From positions 1 through 11,977 of the forward strand of contig SKJM01000375.1 in the NCBI GenBank assembly GCA_007122045.1: a stretch of DNA of 11,977 nt, given 5' to 3'. Positions 6,002-11,977 of this stretch are shown here, piece by piece. A program made the position numbers and the translations under genes. How positions within the stretch are numbered: the stretch's first letter is position 1; every line of letters starts with the position of its first letter. Under the pieces are notes generated by a model, which was not told where the DNA came from, made no database searches, and was given only the letters and a program-made list of their open reading frames with translations. The DNA comes from Planctomycetales bacterium (GTDB lineage Bacteria > Planctomycetota > Planctomycetia > Pirellulales > Thermoguttaceae).

Positions 6002-7591
6002 ATGGTTATGGCAACACGAACTCGCAGCGGCGGGTGTCGCGGAACGGTTTCGTCGGGTTTTCCGAGGCCACGGTGGCGAAGTCTGGTTCCGGTGTTCGGC
6101 GCCGCGATGCTGTTGGTTGGCTGTGGCGGGCAGCAGTCGGCGGTAGCCGACCCGACGCCGGCCGACGCGCCGAGGGCCGAGGTGGGCGCGCGCAGCGCAC
6201 CGGAGGTTCGCGATACAACGACCGAGCTCACCTACGCCGACCTGGAGGGTACTCGAGGGCCGACAGCCGGGGTCGGCGGCCCCAACGCCGGCGCGGCCGA
6301 GGTCCACATGGTGCCCGTGCCGGCCGACGGGGCGGCGGGGCAGTGGCCCCAGTGGCGCGGCCCGTCGCGGCAGGGGCTGGTCGAAGGCAGCGGATATCCC
6401 GACCGCTGGTCGGACCAGGAGAACGTCGTGTGGCGCGTCGAGGTGCCCGGCCGGGGCCATTCGTCGCCCATCGTCTGGGAAGACCGGATCTTCTTGACCA
6501 CCGCCTACGATCAGTTCCTCGACGAGCCGGTCGAGCGAATCCTGGCCCAGTCGGGCGACCGGGTGTTCCTCGACAACCGGGAGCGCGTTCGCTCGGTGCT
6601 GTGTTTCCGCCGTAGCGACGGTGAACTGCTGTGGGAGACGTTCGTACCCGAAACGGCCAATCCCGAGGAAGGCTGGCCCAAGAGCAGCTACGCCTCCAGT
6701 ACACCCACGACCGACGGCCGGTACGTGTACGCCTATTTCGGCAACCACGGCCTGCTCGCGGTCGACTTCGACGGCAACGTCGTGTGGCACAACGACCTGG
6801 GCGAGATTCGCAACGTGTCGCGCGGCACCGCCTGCTCGCCGCTGTTGTACGACGACCGCGTCATCCTGTTCCAGGACCACGGCGGGCCGGACGGCTCATT
6901 CATTGCGGCGTTCGACCGCGAAACGGGCGACCCGTTGTGGCGCACCAAGCGAAGGGCCCGGGTGGGCTGGAGTTCGCCCATCGCCGTGCGCGTGCCGACC
7001 GAGGACGGATACCGCGACGAGATCGTCACCAGCAGCCAGCACCAGGTCCAGGCGTACGACCCCGCGACGGGAAAGCCGCTTTGGTGGTCCCACGGCCTGA
7101 CCGACGAGGTGGTTCCCTCGCCGGTCGTCGGCGAAGGGATGGTGTTTGCCTCGTCCGGGCGGCAGGGTCCCACGCTGGCCATCCGTCCCGGCGGCACCGG
7201 CGACGTGACCGACTCGCACATCGTATGGCACGAGACGCGCGGCTCGCCGTTCGTTCCCTCCCCGCTTTTGTACGAAGGCTACCTGTACACGCTCAACGAC
7301 ATGATCCGGGTGTTGAGTTGCTACGACGCCACCACCGGTGAAATGGTGTACCGCGAGCGCCTGCGGGGCGAGGCGGCCGGGCACGGCATTTCCAGCTCGC
7401 CCATCGGCGTGGACGGCAAGGTGTTTATCACCACCGACACCGGCGAGACGCTGGTCGTGCGGGCCGGCCCGGAGTTCAAGCTGCTCCACGTGAACCAGCT
7501 TGGCAGCCACGTGTTCGCCTCGCCGGCCGTGCTTGACGGCCGCTGGTATTTCCGCACCTACGACGAACTGCTGTGCATCGGCGAGCCATAG
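6002..7591 (+). CDS. Lipoprotein with PQQ-like (quinoprotein-type) beta-propeller
   Basis: This is an exported lipoprotein of 529 residues. The N-terminus is basic (ATRTRSGGCRG), followed by a hydrophobic segment and the lipobox LLVGC, with the lipidated Cys at residue 41. A linker of about 65 residues leads to a propeller starting QWPQWRGPSRQGL. Blade signatures recur: VVWRVEVPGRGHSSPIVWED, RSDGELLWETFVPE, GLLAVDFDGNVVWHNDL, AFDRETGDPLWRTKRRARVG, AYDPATGKPLWWSHGL, CYDATTGEMVYRERL, and the final SPAVLDGRWYFRTYDELLCI. These 'D..TG..lW' turns are typical of PQQ-like and BamB-like repeats that are abundant in planctomycetes. I see no evidence that it binds PQQ or has catalysis; a binding or scaffold role is as likely. 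It has its own promoter and a long leader, and it converges on the PII gene with 24 nt between stops. Confidence 0.93.
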   Translation: MVMATRTRSGGCRGTVSSGFPRPRWRSLVPVFGAAMLLVGCGGQQSAVADPTPADAPRAEVGARSAPEVRDTTTELTYADLEGTRGPTAGVGGPNAGAAEVHMVPVPADGAAGQWPQWRGPSRQGLVEGSGYPDRWSDQENVVWRVEVPGRGHSSPIVWEDRIFLTTAYDQFLDEPVERILAQSGDRVFLDNRERVRSVLCFRRSDGELLWETFVPETANPEEGWPKSSYASSTPTTDGRYVYAYFGNHGLLAVDFDGNVVWHNDLGEIRNVSRGTACSPLLYDDRVILFQDHGGPDGSFIAAFDRETGDPLWRTKRRARVGWSSPIAVRVPTEDGYRDEIVTSSQHQVQAYDPATGKPLWWSHGLTDEVVPSPVVGEGMVFASSGRQGPTLAIRPGGTGDVTDSHIVWHETRGSPFVPSPLLYEGYLYTLNDMIRVLSCYDATTGEMVYRERLRGEAAGHGISSSPIGVDGKVFITTDTGETLVVRAGPEFKLLHVNQLGSHVFASPAVLDGRWYFRTYDELLCIGEP

Positions 7592-7615
7592 CGTTCGTCG
7601 GCGGCGCGTTGGAAC

Positions 7616-7963
7616 TCACACCGCTCCCGGGCCGCGCTGGCCGTCGCCGATCTGGATGGCCTCGCCGGCGGGAAGGACGAAAATCTTCCCGTCGCCGATG
7701 GTGCCTTCCGGTCCGGTGCGGGCGGCGTGGACGATCGCGTCGATGGTTCGGTCGAGGAAATCGTCGTTGACGACGATCTCCAGCACCACCTTCCGCAGCA
7801 GCATGGTGGTATACTCGCTGCCGCGGTACATGACGGCCCGGCCGCGCTGCCGGGCGAAGCCCTGGGCGTCGCACACGGTCATGCGCAGCACCTCGACCTT
7901 CGCCAGCGCCGCGCGGACGGCGCTGAGCTTGGGTGGTTGAATGACGGCAAGGATCAGCTTCAT
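7616..7963 (-). CDS. PII-family nitrogen regulator (GlnB/GlnK-like), atypical C-terminus
   Basis: PII is a trimeric sensor of ATP/ADP and 2-oxoglutarate that controls nitrogen proteins. This one has 115 residues from MKLILAVIQPPKL; the classical length is 112. The first PII signature (GFARQRGRAVMYRGSEY) keeps Gln39 and Tyr51, the position uridylylated in E. coli GlnB. Lys58 is kept, and IGDGKIFV (ATP site) is present. Unlike E. coli GlnB, three residues are inserted before IGDGKIF (ARTGPEGTIGDG). The end reads AIQIGDGQRG instead of VIRIRTG, so the two ATP-contacting arginines (101 and 103) are Gln and Gly. A longer frame starts at 8014, but ATG 7963 gives the family N-terminus. It is probably co-transcribed behind truB (47-nt gap). 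No amtB or glnA is adjacent. Confidence 0.92.
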   Translation of the reverse strand: MKLILAVIQPPKLSAVRAALAKVEVLRMTVCDAQGFARQRGRAVMYRGSEYTTMLLRKVVLEIVVNDDFLDRTIDAIVHAARTGPEGTIGDGKIFVLPAGEAIQIGDGQRGPGAV

Positions 7964-8010
7964 CAGACAGCCCGTCCTACGGCTTGGTGAGTGACTTTCG
8001 CCCGTTCGCC

Positions 8011-8889
8011 TCACACGTGCAGGTTCAGCGCCGGCCCGAGGCGATCGCGGCTGCGCGGGATCAGGATGGCCACCAGGCGGCCGTAGGGGTCGACACCGGC
8101 GTACTCGGCAGCTTGGGGGAGGCCGGGCGGGCAGGGAATCGCCGTGCCCCGCCTTACCGCCCGCAACGCCTCATCTTCCAGCCGCACCTGCGGCAGATCG
8201 TCCACCGCCCAGAGCGGGGGCAGCAAGCGGCCGGCCACGCTTTCGGGGGTCAGTTCGTCGGGCAGTACGGCGTCGGGCAGTCGAAACGGGCCGATGGCCG
8301 TCCGCACCAGCGCCGCCATCACCGCCGACGTGCCCACCCACACGGCCAAGTCGCGCCCCAGCGACCGAACGTAGGTGCCGCTGGAGCACTCGATGTCGAG
8401 CACCAGTTCCGGGTACTCGTACCGGGCCACGGCAAGATGGTGCACCGTGACCCGCTGCGGTTTCAACCGGACCTGTTTCCCCAGGCGGGCCAGCGCATAC
8501 GCCCGTTTTCCCAGCACCTTCTTGGCCGAGAACGCAGGCGGGCGCTGGAGGATCTCGCCGGTAAGGGCCTTTGCCGCCTCGTCGAGTTGGTCGCCCGACG
8601 GCACCGGCGCATGGCGCAATTCGGTCACGTCGCCCTCGACGTCTTCAGTCGGGCTGCTGCGGCCCAACAGAAACGTGCCGGTGTACCGCTTGGGCTTCTC
8701 CTGCACGTAGCGGACGAGCCGGGTAGCCGAGCCCACGCACACAACCAGTACGCCGGTGGCCAGCGGGTCGAGCGTGCCGGCGTGGCCCGCCTTCGCCGGC
8801 CGCACCGCCCGCAGCGCCGCGTCGACCACGTCGCGCGAAGTGACCCCGGCCGGTTTGTTCAAGTTCAGCAGTCCGCACAGATTCTCCAT
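8011..8889 (-). CDS. truB: tRNA pseudouridine(55) synthase TruB
   Basis: TruB converts U55 to pseudouridine in the T-loop of most tRNAs. It has 292 residues, a normal length. The N-terminus MENLCGLLNLNKPAGVTSRDV is the family opening. The catalytic motif AGHAGTLDPLATGVL holds the nucleophile Asp at residue 41. KRYTGTFLLGRSSPTEDVEG, QRPPAFSAKKVLGKRAYALARLG and CSSGTYVRSLGRDLA are the other conserved blocks. The C-terminal ~60 residues are the divergent extension with no evident PUA signature. ATG 8889 matches the family start, although the ribosome site is weak. Paired GAACNNGTTC dyads lie 24-54 nt upstream. The PII gene follows on the same strand. Confidence 0.96.
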   Translation of the reverse strand: MENLCGLLNLNKPAGVTSRDVVDAALRAVRPAKAGHAGTLDPLATGVLVVCVGSATRLVRYVQEKPKRYTGTFLLGRSSPTEDVEGDVTELRHAPVPSGDQLDEAAKALTGEILQRPPAFSAKKVLGKRAYALARLGKQVRLKPQRVTVHHLAVARYEYPELVLDIECSSGTYVRSLGRDLAVWVGTSAVMAALVRTAIGPFRLPDAVLPDELTPESVAGRLLPPLWAVDDLPQVRLEDEALRAVRRGTAIPCPPGLPQAAEYAGVDPYGRLVAILIPRSRDRLGPALNLHV

Positions 8890-8912
8890 GCCGATATTCT
8901 CGGCCGGGCGTC

Positions 8913-8955
8913 GAACTTGTTCAAGGCCAGGGTGAACGCGTTCCGCTCAGCGTTC
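8913..8955. promoter_or_regulatory. Paired GAACNNGTTC dyads upstream of truB
   Basis: GAACTTGTTC (8913-8922) and GAACGCGTTC (8934-8943) are two copies of the same 10-bp dyad exactly 21 bp apart, about two helical turns. A further GTTC half-site is at 8952-8955. A TTGAAC that could serve as a minus-strand -35 overlaps the first dyad, but no good -10 follows. The spacing suggests cooperative binding of a dimeric regulator. The regulator is unknown. Confidence 0.45.
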
Positions 8956-8991
8956 AGGATATACTCGCCGCTTGCCGTTTTGGAGCTTCTG

Positions 8992-9042
8992 TAGGATGGG
9001 CGTCCCGCCCGTCCAATGCGGAGACGCGGGACGCCCATCCTA
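8992..9042. repeat. Perfect 17-bp inverted repeat (TAGGATGGGCGTCCCGC)
   Basis: TAGGATGGGCGTCCCGC (8992-9008) and its exact complement GCGGGACGCCCATCCTA (9026-9042) flank a 17-nt loop. I recall this as a dispersed palindromic element of planctomycete genomes. There is no poly-T after either arm, so it is not a typical intrinsic terminator. Confidence 0.7.
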
Positions 9043-9146
9043 TCCTATGGGAATGCGCAGTTTTTCACCCGCGGCGAGGATAACGCGGTCCGCTGGTAAG
9101 GAGCCGGCCCGCATCGCGGTGGTCACCGGCCTCACAGCGTTGGGGG

Positions 9147-9162
9147 CAGGGTGGCCACCCTG
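9147..9162. repeat. Perfect 16-bp palindrome CAGGGTGGCCACCCTG
   Basis: The palindrome is perfect with no loop, and sits in a GGGG...TCGG context between truB and the ceramidase-like gene. It may be a third dispersed palindrome type. Apart from this, the 17-bp repeat, the dyads and the promoter, the 8890-9302 gap shows no gene that I can support. Confidence 0.5.
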
Positions 9163-9210
9163 TCGGCGGAAAGGCCGGAGCGATATCCCACGTTTCGTGC
9201 GTACGGTCCG

Positions 9211-9239
9211 TTGCCACCCGGCCCCGGGAGTGTTACGCT
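9211..9239 (+). promoter_or_regulatory. Sigma70-like promoter for the ceramidase-like gene
   Basis: TTGCCA (9211-9216), a 17-nt spacer containing CCGGCCCCGGG, and TACGCT (9234-9239). The predicted start near 9246 gives a ~57-nt leader. The -10 is weaker than in the other two promoters of this design. Confidence 0.4.
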
Positions 9240-9302
9240 GATGCCGGGCTGCAGTCCGCAATCGGCGCCCGTCTTCCCACCGCTTCCCCGGAGGACCATT
9301 CG

Positions 9303-10748
9303 ATGGCTACATCGCCCTGGGTTCGTTTTCTGCACGCTGCCACTGCGTGCTTCGCCCTGCTCTCGCCGGCCCGCGGGGTGGAACTGCGAGTGGCCACGTT
9401 CCAGGCCGACGTCACGCCGGCGCCCGGTACGCCCATTTACTCGGGCTACCAGCCGCTGGCGAACATCGAACACCCCTTGCTGGCGAAGGGCGTGGTGCTC
9501 GACGACGGCCAGCGACGTTATGTGCTGTGCGCCGTCGATTGGTGTGTGCTGTCGAACGATACGCACGCGGCCTTCCGCAGGGGGTTGGCCGAAGCGGTCG
9601 GCACCAGCGCGGAATACGTGGCCGTGCAAACCGTGCATCAGCACACGGCGCCCATCGCCTCGCGCGATGCCCTGGTCCTGCTCGGGCAAATGGACAATCC
9701 GCCGCCGCATCCGCCCCCCTCGATGATCGACGACGCCCTGGCGAAGCTGGTCGAAGCCGCCCGGATGTCGATCGAACGCTTCGAGCCGTGCGACCGAATC
9801 GGGCTCGGCCAGGGCCGGGTCGAGCGCGTGGCCTCGACGCGGCGGAACATGGTCGACGGCCGGATTGTGGTCCGCTACAGCGCCGGGGGCCGCAGCCCCG
9901 AGTTGGCCGCGCTGCCCGAGGGCAAGATCGACCCGTACCTGAAAACGCTCACCTTCGCACAGGGGGACCGGCCCATCGCGCGGCTGCACTATTACGCCGT
10001 GCATCCGCAAAGCTTCTACGGCGACCCGCGGGCAAGCTACGACTTCCCCGGCATGGCCCGCGAGCGACTGCAAGCGAAGGAGGGGGTGTTCCAGGTGTAC
10101 TTTACCGGCTGTGCGGGCGACGTGACGGCCGGCAAGTACAACGACGGCTCGCCGGAAGCCCGGGAGCAGTTGGCCGCCCGCCTGCTGGCCGGCATGGAGG
10201 CGGCAATTGCCGCCACGCGCTATGTTCCGGCGCCGCAGCCGGTTTGGCGGCGGATGCCGGTGCGCCTGCCGCCGAGGGCCGACCCGGCCGAGATGGCGGC
10301 CGCGGCCCGCGCGCTGATGCACCAGCCGGACGCCGCGCCTTCCCGGCGCATTTACCGCGGGGCGATGCAACTGGGCTTCCTCGCCCGGCTCGATACGCCG
10401 CTGGAGTTGAGCAGCCTCCAGGGCGGTTGGTTCGCCCTGCCCGATCCCGGGCTGCAGGCCCAGTTCGCCGCGCGCTACCGTGCCGCGCATGGTGAGGCGC
10501 CGCATCCGCTGGCCTGGCTGGCCTATGACGGCATGGCCGCCGTCGGGGCATTGCTTGCAACAGGCAACACGGACGCGCTGTCGCGCGAATCGCTGACCCA
10601 GCCACAGGGTTTTGCCGGGGTGGGCGGCGTGTTCCGGCTCTTGCCGGACGGCACGAACGAGCGCGGGCTTGCCGTTGCGACAATTCGTGATGGCGCTGTC
10701 CAGGTTGTCGTTCCGGCACCGCGCAGCCTTGTCGGAGCCGGAAGCTAG
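9303..10748 (+). CDS. Chimeric reading frame: ceramidase-like secreted hydrolase joined to PBP-activator C-terminus
   Basis: The frame has 481 codons, with GGAGG (9290-9294) 8 nt before ATG 9303. Residues 1-25 are a signal peptide (hydrophobic HAATACFALLSPARG). Residues 26 to about 370 match the neutral/alkaline ceramidase N-terminal-domain-like hydrolases of planctomycetes: ELRVATFQADVTPAPGTPIY, CAVDWCVLSND, VAVQTVHQHTAP (His112/His114), LHYYAVHPQS (His229/His234) and FTGCAGDVTAGKYN. The histidines fit a metal site known for this family; the substrate is not known. After LELSSLQ (about residue 373) the sequence abruptly becomes GGWFALPDPGL... and ends NERGLAVATIRDG, VVVPAPRS, which belongs to a different family and lineage. 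About 80-90 residues of the expected hydrolase C-terminus are missing. The most likely cause is a chimeric assembly, so this product probably does not exist as written. Confidence 0.8.
   Translation: MATSPWVRFLHAATACFALLSPARGVELRVATFQADVTPAPGTPIYSGYQPLANIEHPLLAKGVVLDDGQRRYVLCAVDWCVLSNDTHAAFRRGLAEAVGTSAEYVAVQTVHQHTAPIASRDALVLLGQMDNPPPHPPPSMIDDALAKLVEAARMSIERFEPCDRIGLGQGRVERVASTRRNMVDGRIVVRYSAGGRSPELAALPEGKIDPYLKTLTFAQGDRPIARLHYYAVHPQSFYGDPRASYDFPGMARERLQAKEGVFQVYFTGCAGDVTAGKYNDGSPEAREQLAARLLAGMEAAIAATRYVPAPQPVWRRMPVRLPPRADPAEMAAAARALMHQPDAAPSRRIYRGAMQLGFLARLDTPLELSSLQGGWFALPDPGLQAQFAARYRAAHGEAPHPLAWLAYDGMAAVGALLATGNTDALSRESLTQPQGFAGVGGVFRLLPDGTNERGLAVATIRDGAVQVVVPAPRSLVGAGS
10410..10427 (+). 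other. Probable chimera or recombination junction
   Basis: Codons 370-375 (S S L Q G G) are where the protein changes from ceramidase-like (the family typically has 'LS.L.LG' here) to PBP-activator-like (typically 'LQGGWFALPDP'). The shared GCCTCCAGG-like stretch could be the microhomology joining two templates while keeping the frame. Everything right of here looks alphaproteobacterial; everything left looks planctomycete. The boundary is placed by eye to within about 20 nt. Confidence 0.6.
10413..10748 (+). pseudogene. C-terminal fragment of LpoA/LppC-like penicillin-binding-protein activator
   Basis: About 110 codons of a periplasmic type-I binding-fold protein. GGWFALPDPGLQAQFAARYR, HPLAWLAYDGMAAVGALLAT, LTQPQGFAGVGGVFRLLPDG and TNERGLAVATIRDG are the C-terminal hallmarks of the Rhodobacteraceae 'penicillin-binding protein activator', a relative of branched-chain amino-acid binding proteins. 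The start, signal peptide and first ~250-300 residues are absent, replaced by the ceramidase-like gene. The fragment ends at TAG 10746-10748, 76 nt before the preferred glnD start. It is a broken gene if the join is real, and the tail of an intact gene in another genome if the contig is chimeric. Confidence 0.65.
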
Positions 10749-10824
10749 GCCGGAACCGGCCGTTGCGCGGGCGGGTGGCGTTGCGGCCGCACTGCCGGAG
10801 CCGGCCCCACGGCAGGACATGATG

Positions 10825-11977
10825 ATGAACCATCCGACCTCCGACGCCCTTCGGGTCGAAGGAACAGGCCACGCGCAGCAGGGCGGTGACGCCGACCTGC
10901 CGGCGCCTGTGCTTCTTCCCGAGCCCGAAACCGAACCGCGTGCCGGAGACATCGCGCCGCCCGAGGATGTGCCGCTGATCCTGCCACCCGACGCGATCCT
11001 CGATGTCGAGGCCGTCGCCGCACGGATCAACGCGGCCCTCGAAGGCATCTCCGACCCCCGGGCAAAACGCGCGGCCGCGGTGGCCGTTCTTGCCGAGGCG
11101 CGGCAGGCCGCGCTGGCCCGGATCGAGACCGCCTTTGCCGAACGCCCGCGCGCGGCGCGCGGGCTGGTGGCGACGCTCTCCTGGTTGATGGACCGCACCG
11201 TCGAACAGGTCTTCGATATCGCCCGCACCCGCCTGCACAGCCGCGCCAGCCCGACCAGCGGCGAAAAGCTGTCGGTGGTGGCCGTCGGCGGCTACGGGCG
11301 AACAGAGATGGCGCCGCAATCGGACGTCGACCTTCTGTTCCTGACACCGTGGAAGATGACGGCCTGGGCAGAGAGCGTGATCGAAAGCGCGCTGTACATG
11401 CTTTGGGATCTGAAACTGAAGGTCGGCCACGCAAGCCGCACCGTGGCCGACTGCCTGCAACTGGCGCGCAAGGACATCACCATCCGGACAGCGCTGCTTG
11501 AACACCGCCACATCTGCGGAGATCGCCCGCTGACCGAGGAGTTGGGCGAACGGTTGCGCGACGAGGTATTCCGCGGCACCGAGGCCGATTTCATCGAGGC
11601 GAAGCTCGCCGAACGATCGGAGCGCCACCGCAAACAGGGCGGCCAGCGCTACATGCTGGAGCCGAACGTCAAGGAGGGCAAGGGCGGGCTGCGCGACCTC
11701 CAGACGCTGTACTGGATCGCGAAATACATCCACCGTGTCGACCGTGCCGCCGAACTGGTCGGGCTGGGCGTGTTCACCGCGGCCGAATACGAGGGGTTCC
11801 GCGATGCGGAGACGTTTCTCTGGGCAGTGCGCTGCCATCTGCATTACCTGTCCCGCCGCCCGCTGGACCAGCTGACGTTCGACATGCAGGTCGATGTCGC
11901 GGAGCGCATGGGCTATGCCGATCAGGGCGGGCGTCGCGCGGTGGAGATCTTCATGCAGGAGTACTTCCGCCACGCCA
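10825..11977 (+). CDS. glnD: Bifunctional PII uridylyltransferase/uridylyl-removing enzyme GlnD, N-terminal part (runs off window end)
   Basis: GlnD uridylylates PII proteins when glutamine is low and removes UMP when it is high. About 384 residues are visible of a protein usually near 900, with no stop before the window end. A variable acidic, Pro-rich N-terminus is followed by the nucleotidyltransferase domain. Its active-site motif GGYGRTEMAPQSDVDLLFL (about residues 155-173) has the Asp pair at about 167 and 169. LEPNVKEGKGGLRDLQTLYW, the GlnD-specific block, comes next. TPWKMTAWAESVIESALYML, FDMQVDVAERMGYAD and MQEYFRHA point to Rhodobacteraceae. ATG 10825 has AGGA 7 nt upstream. In-frame ATGs at 10819 and 10822 are alternatives, and the frame is open further to ATG 10690, overlapping the previous frame. 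The HD and ACT domains are not visible. Confidence 0.93.
   Translation, partial: MNHPTSDALRVEGTGHAQQGGDADLPAPVLLPEPETEPRAGDIAPPEDVPLILPPDAILDVEAVAARINAALEGISDPRAKRAAAVAVLAEARQAALARIETAFAERPRAARGLVATLSWLMDRTVEQVFDIARTRLHSRASPTSGEKLSVVAVGGYGRTEMAPQSDVDLLFLTPWKMTAWAESVIESALYMLWDLKLKVGHASRTVADCLQLARKDITIRTALLEHRHICGDRPLTEELGERLRDEVFRGTEADFIEAKLAERSERHRKQGGQRYMLEPNVKEGKGGLRDLQTLYWIAKYIHRVDRAAELVGLGVFTAAEYEGFRDAETFLWAVRCHLHYLSRRPLDQLTFDMQVDVAERMGYADQGGRRAVEIFMQEYFRHA

Noticed and set aside
8913..8943. LexA/SOS box
   Set aside because: The dyads have a 2-nt centre, not the 4-nt centre of Gram-positive boxes, and GTTC spacing here is 8, not the alphaproteobacterial 7.
8972..9241. 89-codon frame in the truB-hydrolase gap
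   Set aside because: It runs through the 17-bp inverted repeat and the 16-bp palindrome, has no ribosome site, and shows no recognisable sequence.
9132..11973. Long minus-strand open frames (698 and 623 codons) opposite the hydrolase and glnD
   Set aside because: They are antisense to clearly recognisable proteins, have Arg/Pro/Ala/His-rich low-quality composition, and are the usual by-product of high third-position GC.
7616..11977. PII gene and glnD in one window as a nitrogen-sensing locus
   Set aside because: The glnD and the frame just before it look Rhodobacteraceae-like while the PII gene sits in planctomycete-type sequence. The join at ~10,413 probably brings two genomes together, so the linkage is not evidence of partnership.

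Overview
The first ~10.4 kb look like a high-GC planctomycete chromosome, probably Pirellulales-like. The reasons are a lipoprotein beta-propeller of the planctomycete PQQ-like type, a secreted protein of a family I know from that group, a ceramidase-like secreted hydrolase, a Pro/Ala/Arg-rich protein of unknown function, and interspersed intergenic palindromes (GGGATAGGCTTTCAGCCTGTC-type and GGATGGGCGTCCCGC-type) that I associate with these genomes. Lineage is judged from remembered protein families, not from a search.

Layout. 1-2553 (minus strand) is a compact efflux operon read tetR/cecR-like -> membrane fusion protein -> RND permease. Each junction is a 4-nt start/stop overlap, and a near-consensus sigma70 promoter carries two repeated operator-like sites. 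2912-4624 (+) is an unrecognised protein with two helical ends and a long disordered middle. 4732-5553 (+) is a small secreted planctomycete protein. 5554-6001 is intergenic: a tandem and inverted repeat cluster, a promoter and a hairpin-rich leader. 6002-7591 (+) is the beta-propeller lipoprotein. 7616-7963 and 8011-8889 (minus) are a PII signalling protein and TruB, in the order truB -> PII. 8890-9302 is intergenic, with paired dyads upstream of truB, two perfect palindromes and a promoter for the next gene.

9303-10748 (+) is an open reading frame that changes identity at about 10,413. Its first ~370 codons are a planctomycete ceramidase-like secreted hydrolase. Its last ~110 codons are the C-terminus of a penicillin-binding-protein activator (LpoA/LppC-like periplasmic binding fold) of alphaproteobacterial, Rhodobacteraceae-like type. 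The gene after it, a partial glnD running off the end, is also strongly Rhodobacteraceae-like. The simplest reading is a chimeric contig joined through a short in-frame match; a real transfer is possible but less likely. The PII gene and glnD in this window should therefore not be treated as partners from one genome.

Other points of interest are a PII with an intact T-loop Tyr51 but two missing C-terminal arginines and a 3-residue insertion, three promoters sharing a GC-rich palindromic spacer, and the structured leader of the propeller gene. I see no CRISPR array, tRNA, rRNA, transposase or defence cassette.
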